From assembly GCA_002315555.1 (NCBI GenBank), contig DCHF01000030.1, positions 67,785-73,971 on the forward strand: a stretch of 6,187 bases of DNA, written 5' to 3'. Below the pieces are notes generated by a model. That model worked only from the letters and a program-made list of their open reading frames with translations. It made no database searches and was not told the DNA's origin. The translations under genes and the position numbers were made by a program. This document shows, piece after piece, positions 1-3,308 of this stretch. Positions within the stretch are counted from its first letter, which is position 1. Every line of letters starts with the position of its first letter. The stretch comes from Lachnospiraceae bacterium UBA1759. GTDB taxonomy: Bacteria > Bacillota > Clostridia > Lachnospirales > Lachnospiraceae.

Positions 1-18
1 TAGGAATCTAACCTCCCC
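1..18 (-). promoter_or_regulatory. Ribosome binding site of a gene starting at or beyond the left edge
   Basis: On the minus strand a GGGGAGG Shine-Dalgarno sequence (bases 18-12) is followed by ten bases and then an A at base 1. If the next bases outside the window are TG, a start codon sits at ideal spacing. The site lies about 25 bases after the stop of the 52-aa gene and continues the same unit. The downstream gene itself is not visible, so its identity is unknown. Confidence 0.5.
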
Positions 19-43
19 GCCTTCACTGTGGCCGGGCCGCGTC

Positions 44-202
44 TTACGGAAGTATCATTATCCCTCTTGCAGTCACTGCCACCGCCGGTTGCTGTCCGGC
101 ATTTGCTTCAGCGAATCGCTCTGCTCCGATGAGCGTCACGGCGAGCTGACGAAGGCTACTGCTTCGAGGATTTACCTGGGAGAATGTGTATTCAGCTTTC
201 AA
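44..202 (-). CDS. Small hypothetical protein, 52 aa, TTG start
   Basis: I do not recognise this family with certainty. The frame runs from a TTG codon at 202-200, which overlaps the TGA stop of the preceding 41-aa gene as TTGA, to a TAA at 46-44. The peptide starts MKAEYTFSQVNPRSSSLRQL and ends in a small, hydrophobic, alanine/valine-rich segment (AVAVTARGIMILP). There is no obvious signal peptide or metal-binding motif. No separate SD is seen at the TTG, so translation would depend on coupling to the upstream gene. The stop is followed by a strong SD at the window edge, as expected inside an operon. The region is GC-richer than the rest of the window. The opposite strand is also open here (frame 2, to about base 241), but without comparable start and stop signals, so I prefer the minus strand. 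The tight overlap is the main support for it being real. Confidence 0.55.
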   Translation of the reverse strand: MKAEYTFSQVNPRSSSLRQLAVTLIGAERFAEANAGQQPAVAVTARGIMILP

Positions 203-324
203 GGTTCGGAGACAGCGGAACCAGCAGCTCCTTCTGTCTGATTAAAGTGTACGATTTTTTGCCGCTTCTTTTTATGACGCACCGCCCATATTCTTATGGG
301 ACTTTCCCATATTGCCATTCGCAT
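199..324 (-). CDS. Small basic hypothetical protein, 41 aa, coupled to the Xre gene
   Basis: This short gene starts with ATG at 324-322, one base after the TAA stop of the Xre regulator, and ends with TGA at 201-199. Its SD, AAGGAG at 337-332, lies 7 bases before the ATG and is formed by the last codons of the upstream gene. That is strong evidence for translational coupling. The product begins MRMAIWESPIRIWAVRHKKK and contains a very basic central patch (RHKKKRQK, residues 17-24) after two tryptophans, then a small-residue, mildly acidic tail. The basic patch suggests contact with nucleic acid or with a membrane surface, but the function is unknown. The neighbourhood (Xre regulator, then two tiny coupled genes) recalls regulatory cassettes of integrative conjugative elements. 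This is recall and inference, not proof. Confidence 0.75.
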   Translation of the reverse strand: MRMAIWESPIRIWAVRHKKKRQKIVHFNQTEGAAGSAVSEP

Positions 325-325
325 G

Positions 326-613
326 TTAGAGCTCCTTATCAATGGCACTCAGGAATTCAATCATGGCATGGATCTTGTGCTTTAAGATATCTCGTTCCGG
401 AGTCATACCGATTGCCAGATAATCCAGGGAAGTATGGAAAACAGATGCCATTTCTACCAGCAGATCTATGGAAGGACCTTCTTTTCCGCTTTCAATTTTT
501 GCGAGATGAGATTGTGAGCTGTTTAATCTTTCCGCTAAAGCCTCCTGCGTATAGCCGGAGAGCTTACGAAGCTTGCGGATTCTTTTTCCGCATGAACTTG
601 GGTCATAATACAT
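326..613 (-). CDS. Xre-family helix-turn-helix transcriptional regulator, 95 aa
   Basis: This is a small DNA-binding regulator of the Xre/Cro-CI type (HTH_3 fold). The five-helix domain covers about residues 9-67. The helix-turn-helix pair is around TQEALAERLNSSQSHLAKIE (22-41), and the typical following segment is PSIDLLVEMASVF. A short helical tail (72-95) may serve for dimerisation. The start is ATG at 613, with a GGGGG SD (625-621) 7 bases upstream. That SD lies in the 3' arm of a 60-bp inverted repeat, so translation initiation may be controlled by RNA structure or the repeat may be an operator. The stop is one base from the start of the 41-aa gene, and the last codons carry that gene's SD. 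It probably regulates its own unit. The targets are not visible in the window. Confidence 0.9.
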   Translation of the reverse strand: MYYDPSSCGKRIRKLRKLSGYTQEALAERLNSSQSHLAKIESGKEGPSIDLLVEMASVFHTSLDYLAIGMTPERDILKHKIHAMIEFLSAIDKEL

Positions 614-620
614 GACAATA

Positions 621-680
621 CCCCCGAATGTAGATTTTCAGCTCAAGCGCTTAAGCTGGTTAAAGTCTACCTTTCGGGGG
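621..680. repeat. 60-bp imperfect inverted repeat covering the SD of the Xre gene
   Basis: CCCCCGAA (621-628) pairs with TTCGGGGG (673-680). Inside, GTAGA pairs with TCTAC, and CAGCT with AGCTG, around a central AAGCGCTT, giving roughly 20 or more paired bases with small internal loops. In the minus-strand transcript the 3' arm ends in GGGGG, the SD of the Xre gene starting at 613, so the hairpin would hide that site. As DNA it could equally be an operator for the Xre protein. Both readings are inference. The repeat itself is plainly visible. Confidence 0.8.
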
Positions 681-686
681 TTTTTT
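621..686 (+). terminator. Possible plus-strand rho-independent terminator
   Basis: On the plus strand the GC-rich stem of the inverted repeat at 621-680 is followed directly by six T residues (681-686), the form of an intrinsic terminator. No plus-strand gene precedes it. It could stop antisense transcription or an unseen plus-strand RNA. On the minus strand the repeat has no following T-run. Confidence 0.4.
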
Positions 687-798
687 GAATTGATATCAGT
701 GGCCTTGCACGGCCTATTACTTTATTACGCTGTCAATAACCTGAATATTTCACCGGGTATTACAGCAGTCATTTACGTTACACCAGACATAACATAGC

Positions 799-2172
799 TT
801 ATTTCAGATAGATTTGTTCTACCAAAAGCTTTTCCTGGAGCTCCTTGAAGGCAGGCTCCGGCAGCATTTGCTTCGCACGGTCATATTCCGCCTGCGCACT
901 CTGCACGGATCCGATTTTCATCAGGGCAGCAATCAGCCAGTAAACAGCTTCCGCATTGCCCGGTTCAATCTCCAGCGCCTTGGAGGCAAAATGCTGAACG
1001 GACTGATAATCCTTCAGCTCTGCAAGATCCTTCAGCAGCTGATTTACGGCAAAGAGATATTCAATGGCGTAGTGCTCTGCTGTGGCAAGAAGCCAATGTT
1101 CATGAGATGCTTCACGATAAACCGGACCGCGATACAGCTTGACGGCCTTCTTGTATTCCTCAATGCGGGGAGCGATATCCGGCTGCGCCTTTGCGTTGGC
1201 AATGTAGCGCTCAAATTCCTGAAGATCCGTAATGAGATGATAGAAATCATTGATCCGGTAGCCATAGCCCGCATTGACTACGAGAGAATTCTTCGGATCC
1301 AGGATAGACTCCAGCTTCGGCTTCATGCGGCTCATTACCACACGCAATGCATTCTGTGCATATTCGGATTCTGAATCATTGCTGAGAGCTTCTGCAATGG
1401 TTCGAATCGGCACAGGTCTTTTGTGAATCACCAGATAGGAAATCAATCGCCAGCCCTTCGGAGAATTCAATGTCTGTGCAGAAAGCTGTCCCTTCAGGGT
1501 ATGGATCTCCGGCTCACCAAATAGACGGATGTAGACATCTTTTTCTGAGGTTAGCTCTGCGCAGGGTTGCTTCATCTGCAGCTTCAATGCCTCCAGATTC
1601 TGCTGCTCCTTCCAGCAATTCAAAACCACATAGCCGAGAATGGCCAGCATAGTAGGCTGATCTGTATAGAGCCTTGGATTTTTGATGATCATGAAGCCAC
1701 AGGGTTTATGGTAGAAGAGCGGAATACCGATAACGCTTTGAACATCCATCTTCTGATAGTGCCGGAACTCACTGCCGGTCACTCCGGCTTTACGCTGTGT
1801 GAGCCCATTCAGCACCACATTTTCCCCATGAAGGAGCGCATGAGTCCAGGTATCATAGTCCTTCAGAAACTCAAATTCATCGAATTTGGTTTGCGCCATC
1901 CTTCCTTCAGCTCTGTTTACCCACCAGTAGGGATAGAAGATTCCTGCATCCAGGTCGCCGCTGATCAGGCCGCACCAGTCGGCATCGTAAAAATCACGGG
2001 CAACCTCTATTGTCTGCATGGCAATTTCTTCCGGATCATCGTCGTTGTGAAGGCCCTTTTCCAGTCCTGCCAGCGTGCGTTCAAAGCGGTACAGGTACTG
2101 CATATCCACTGTTGGCAGGACCATCTGAGAGGGCATAACGGGATTACCATTGTTTTCAGAATTCATTGTCAT
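799..2172 (-). CDS. GAF-like/BTAD transcriptional regulator (AfsR/SARP-like), 457 aa
   Basis: The protein looks like a one-component regulator with three parts. The N-terminal half (about residues 25-190) resembles a GAF-type sensor fold, with IGIPLFYHKPCGFMIIKNPR at about 148-167. A winged-helix domain of the OmpR/SARP type follows (about 213-308, from VYIRLFGEP to YGYRIN). The C-terminus (about 312-457) is a helical BTAD/TPR-like domain with YQSVQHFASKALEIEPGNAE. The order wHTH then BTAD is typical of AfsR/SARP activators; the GAF-like front suggests that a small ligand is sensed. The frame is open up to an ATG at 2217, but that codon lies inside a terminator hairpin and lacks an SD. I chose ATG 2172, with AAGGGAG (2190-2184) 11 bases upstream. 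ATG 2181 and ATG 2166 are alternatives. The gene is downstream of a c-di-GMP-I riboswitch and an attenuator. Its regulon and ligand are unknown. The GAF call is weaker than the wHTH-BTAD call. Confidence 0.85.
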   Translation of the reverse strand: MTMNSENNGNPVMPSQMVLPTVDMQYLYRFERTLAGLEKGLHNDDDPEEIAMQTIEVARDFYDADWCGLISGDLDAGIFYPYWWVNRAEGRMAQTKFDEFEFLKDYDTWTHALLHGENVVLNGLTQRKAGVTGSEFRHYQKMDVQSVIGIPLFYHKPCGFMIIKNPRLYTDQPTMLAILGYVVLNCWKEQQNLEALKLQMKQPCAELTSEKDVYIRLFGEPEIHTLKGQLSAQTLNSPKGWRLISYLVIHKRPVPIRTIAEALSNDSESEYAQNALRVVMSRMKPKLESILDPKNSLVVNAGYGYRINDFYHLITDLQEFERYIANAKAQPDIAPRIEEYKKAVKLYRGPVYREASHEHWLLATAEHYAIEYLFAVNQLLKDLAELKDYQSVQHFASKALEIEPGNAEAVYWLIAALMKIGSVQSAQAEYDRAKQMLPEPAFKELQEKLLVEQIYLK

Positions 2173-2199
2173 TCGATGCATTACTCCCTTCGTATTATG

Positions 2200-2248
2200 A
2201 AAAAGCCCGCAGAACATACCTGTAGTACACCTACGGCAGCTCTGCGGG
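2200..2248 (-). terminator. Rho-independent terminator (attenuator) just before the BTAD regulator
   Basis: On the minus strand CCCGCAGA (2248-2241) pairs perfectly with TCTGCGGG (2213-2206), followed by C and five T residues (2204-2200). The 27-nt loop holds a second small hairpin (CCGTAG with CTAC-A-GG). The T-run ends about 10 bases before the SD of the regulator, so readthrough is needed for its expression from any upstream promoter. Confidence 0.85.
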
Positions 2249-2292
2249 TTACGTATATCTGCTGCCGTTCGATGTAGAAGAACGATAGCAGC
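2233..2292 (-). promoter_or_regulatory. Alternating hairpins forming an antiterminator for the BTAD gene
   Basis: In the minus-strand RNA, segment 2 (2270-2261) can pair with the upstream segment 1 (2292-2280). This gives GCTGC/GCAGC plus CGTTC/GAACG with a 3-base bulge. Alternatively, bases 2268-2261 can pair perfectly over 8 bp with segment 3 (2240-2233, GCTGCCGT). The second pairing encloses the 5' arm of the terminator at 2248-2241 in its loop and takes up part of the terminator loop, so it would act as an antiterminator. Pairing of 1 with 2 would let the terminator form. The pairings are read directly from the sequence; the regulatory signal is unknown. Confidence 0.65.
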
Positions 2293-2299
2293 ATCCTAT

Positions 2300-2379
2300 T
2301 TGATGAGTTGACAAGTTGCTTTTGATTTGGGTCAAGCCCCTTCGCGGCATTCAGGTTGGTGGGAATCCGTCCTCATCAA
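2300..2379 (-). promoter_or_regulatory. Leader segment closed by an 8-bp perfect stem, possible sensor domain
   Basis: TTGATGAG (2379-2372) and CTCATCAA (2307-2300) on the minus strand are perfectly complementary and enclose 64 bases. Inside is a small GGG...CCC hairpin around 2340-2329. The position, directly before the switching hairpins at 2292-2233, is where an aptamer or protein-binding domain would sit. I do not recognise a known riboswitch class here. Confidence 0.35.
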
Positions 2380-2406
2380 TTGGATGCTTGATATGGTATA
2401 GATCAT
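2332..2406 (-). CDS. Short ORF, 24 aa, after the c-di-GMP riboswitch terminator (possible leader peptide)
   Basis: An ATG at 2406-2404 follows an excellent SD, AGGGGGTGAT (2420-2411), which closely matches the anti-SD of 16S rRNA. The frame encodes MIYTISSIQLMRTDSHQPEC plus four more residues and stops at TGA 2334-2332. It begins about 20 bases after the T-run of the riboswitch terminator, so it would be translated only on readthrough. It has no membrane segment and no run of a single amino acid as in classical attenuation peptides. The strong SD supports translation; the peptide may be a leader, or the act of translation may shape the following RNA folds. It could also be fortuitous. Confidence 0.4.
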   Translation of the reverse strand: MIYTISSIQLMRTDSHQPECREGA

Positions 2407-2427
2407 GATTATCACCCCCTGTGAAAC

Positions 2428-2459
2428 AAAAACTGCCAGACCGGTACAGGCCTGACAGT
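2428..2459 (-). terminator. Rho-independent terminator, expression platform of the c-di-GMP riboswitch
   Basis: Minus-strand ACTGTCAGGCC (2459-2449) pairs with GGTCTGGCAGT (2442-2432) as an 11-bp stem with two G-U pairs and a 6-base loop. The stem runs into five T residues (2432-2428). It lies about 20 bases after the aptamer and before a strong SD, so it fits control by transcription termination. It would also end transcripts of the Xre gene upstream. Confidence 0.85.
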
Positions 2460-2475
2460 CAGATACAACTCGATA

Positions 2476-2550
2476 TGATGCAACTGGCTGCCATTTTACA
2501 GGCCCTATAGCTTTGCGTCGCCGGATTTCTCCGGGTTTGCCAACTTTGAA
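2476..2550 (-). ncRNA. Cyclic di-GMP-I (GEMM-I) riboswitch aptamer
   Basis: The minus-strand sequence carries the hallmark GEMM-I motifs in order. GGCAAACC (2541-2534) is followed by a P2 stem CCGGA/TCCGG capped by a GAAA tetraloop (2529-2526). GACGCAAAGC (2519-2510) joins to TATAGGGCC (2509-2501), and the P3 return strand is ATGGCAGCCAGTTGC (2494-2480). These match the class that binds the second messenger c-di-GMP in a three-way junction. The 3' side of P1 should be GTTGC, but a clean partner (GCAAC) is not seen just upstream. TGCAC at 2570-2566, inside the end of the Xre gene, is a weak candidate. The core starts 11 bases after the Xre stop codon. A terminator at 2459-2428 is the likely output. 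Whether the ligand turns genes on or off cannot be read by eye. Confidence 0.87.
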
Positions 2551-2551
2551 A

Positions 2552-2815
2552 TTATTTCTCTTTTCGTGCAGGGAAGGAAGATATAAGCAATTCGCTCGGT
2601 TCAACTTCCAGTGCATCTGCAATATTGAAAAGAACCTCAAGAGAGAAAGGTCTAACCGAGTTCGGTGCCTCGATTGAACTAAGGTGGGATCGACTCATTT
2701 TTGCTTCTGCTGCAAGCTGTTCCTGCGACATGCCTCGCATCTTGCGAAGAGCTCCGATTTTGATACCAAGTTCGATAAACCGATCCCGGTTTGTTGGTGA
2801 AACATCCTTGCTCAT
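2552..2815 (-). CDS. Xre-family helix-turn-helix transcriptional regulator, 87 aa
   Basis: This is a small Cro/CI-type DNA-binding protein. The HTH_3 domain covers about residues 18-76, with the helix-turn-helix around SQEQLAAEAKMSRSHLSSIE (30-49) and the following FSLEVLFNIADALEVEPSEL. The tail is short and basic (PARKEK). The start is ATG at 2815, with a very strong SD AAAGGAGG (2831-2824) at 8-base spacing and a good promoter at 2876-2848. It is not closely similar to the Xre protein encoded at 326-613 beyond the family fold. The c-di-GMP riboswitch begins right after its stop, so its transcript probably reads into the switch. It may repress its own promoter, where a palindrome covers the -35 box. 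Its other targets are unknown; it may also control the defence-like operon upstream. Confidence 0.9.
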   Translation of the reverse strand: MSKDVSPTNRDRFIELGIKIGALRKMRGMSQEQLAAEAKMSRSHLSSIEAPNSVRPFSLEVLFNIADALEVEPSELLISSFPARKEK

Positions 2816-2847
2816 CGAGCCGTCCTCCTTTCTCCTTTGTTACTTTT

Positions 2848-2876
2848 ATTATAGGAAAAAGGGGCTCTGATATCAG
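2848..2876 (-). promoter_or_regulatory. Sigma-A type promoter of the Xre gene, with a palindrome on the -35 box
   Basis: On the minus strand a perfect TATAAT (2853-2848) lies 17 bases after CTGATA (2876-2871, four of six matches to TTGACA). The -35 is half of a perfect 10-bp palindrome CTGATATCAG (2867-2876), a plausible operator for the regulator itself. The SD and start codon follow 17 and 33 bases after the -10 box. Confidence 0.75.
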
Positions 2877-2922
2877 TTCTCGTCATAGAGCATATGTCTG
2901 ATATTTTGAGCAATCTGTTTTT

Positions 2923-2988
2923 TTCAGCAGCATTTGTGCTGAATTGTGGTATTTTGCTCCATCGAGAGCAAAATGGGCATTAGATGCC
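2923..2988 (-). repeat. Three consecutive hairpins in the spacer after the defence-like operon
   Basis: Three perfect inverted repeats lie side by side. TTCAGCA/TGCTGAA has a 7-base loop (2923-2943). ATTTTGCTC/GAGCAAAAT has a 6-base loop (2951-2974). GGCAT/ATGCC has a 3-base loop (2976-2988). None is followed by a T-run on the minus strand, so they are not typical terminators. They could protect the 3' end of the operon mRNA, form a small RNA or be protein-binding sites. Confidence 0.5.
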
Positions 2989-3042
2989 AGAATTTTTCTC
3001 TGCAGCTAATGTCATGGTTAATGGTTCCTTTCTTGTAGTTCT

Positions 3043-3303
3043 TTAATCGTTCATAAAAGCATCGAAGGCTTCGATATCATCGATCCAAGAGAGCTCGTCC
3101 CTAGGCTTGATGGAATTGTACTCGCCGAGATCATCAACGAAGTACCGGTCAGGATACTGCTTTATCAGCTCCGCCTTCAATTTTCGTTGTTCCTTCTTGC
3201 TGCGGGGCACGATCTTTTCCCAGCCAAAGAGACCCTTTTCTTTCTTTTTGCTGATATCAATTGCCGGAAGATCCTTCCGCAGCTTTTTACCAAATCCAAA
3301 CAT
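3043..3303 (-). CDS. Hypothetical protein, 86 aa, basic N-terminal half and acidic C-terminal half
   Basis: I do not recognise this family. It is the last gene of the five-gene operon. The product begins MFGFGKKLRKDLPAIDISKK. About sixteen Lys/Arg fall in the first 50 residues, while the last 36 hold about eleven Asp/Glu against three Lys/Arg. WIDDIEAFDAF near the end looks like a short amphipathic helix. The N-terminal FGFGKK echoes the MGLFSFGKK start of the 102-aa protein in the same operon. The upstream nuclease gene ends at 3309. A GTG at 3312 would overlap that stop as GTGA; I prefer ATG 3303, six bases after the stop codon ends, because of the shared N-terminus and a modest AGGAAGAG SD 8 bases before it. 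No transmembrane segment is seen. It could be a partner or inhibitor of the nuclease; this is inference only. Confidence 0.75.
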   Translation of the reverse strand: MFGFGKKLRKDLPAIDISKKKEKGLFGWEKIVPRSKKEQRKLKAELIKQYPDRYFVDDLGEYNSIKPRDELSWIDDIEAFDAFMND

Positions 3304-3308
3304 ACGGA

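Noticed and set aside
2..241. Plus-strand frame 2 open from the left edge for about 79 codons
   Set aside because: It has no start or SD in the window, whereas the minus strand offers an overlapping stop/start and an edge SD. The Cys/His-rich composition is typical of antisense frames.
184..615. Plus-strand 143-codon ORF
   Set aside because: It lies antisense to the Xre gene and the 41-aa gene, which have clear SDs, coupled junctions and a known domain. Its composition (rich in Ser, Phe, Cys, His, Pro) looks like a shadow frame.
690..699. TGATATCAG as a shared operator of both Xre genes (also at 2868-2876)
   Set aside because: TGATATCA also occurs inside the coding region at 3252-3259, so the shared short palindrome is weak evidence for a common operator.
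731..736. Minus-strand TTGACA as the -35 of the left Xre gene
   Set aside because: At 16-18 base spacing there is no TATAAT-like box; the AT-rich hexamers nearby are at 11-12 bases. It may still contribute, but I cannot support a promoter.
2182..2217. ATG 2217 as the start of the BTAD regulator
   Set aside because: It lies in the loop region of the terminator hairpin and lacks an SD. Later ATG codons follow a good AAGGGAG after the terminator.
1567..2277. Long plus-strand ORF of 236 codons (and another at 814-1374)
   Set aside because: Both are antisense to the GAF-like/BTAD regulator, which has recognisable domains. The longer one also runs across the attenuator.
2308..2313. Plus-strand TTGACA as a promoter -35 box
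   Set aside because: No acceptable -10 box lies 15-19 bases downstream, and no plus-strand gene follows.
2332..2640. Minus-strand 102-codon ORF spanning the riboswitch
   Set aside because: It starts inside the Xre gene without an SD and reads through the aptamer and terminator. Only its last 24 codons, which have their own SD, are worth keeping.
2923..2974. Hairpins as terminators of the defence-like operon
   Set aside because: On the minus strand they are followed by A-rich or mixed sequence rather than a T-run.
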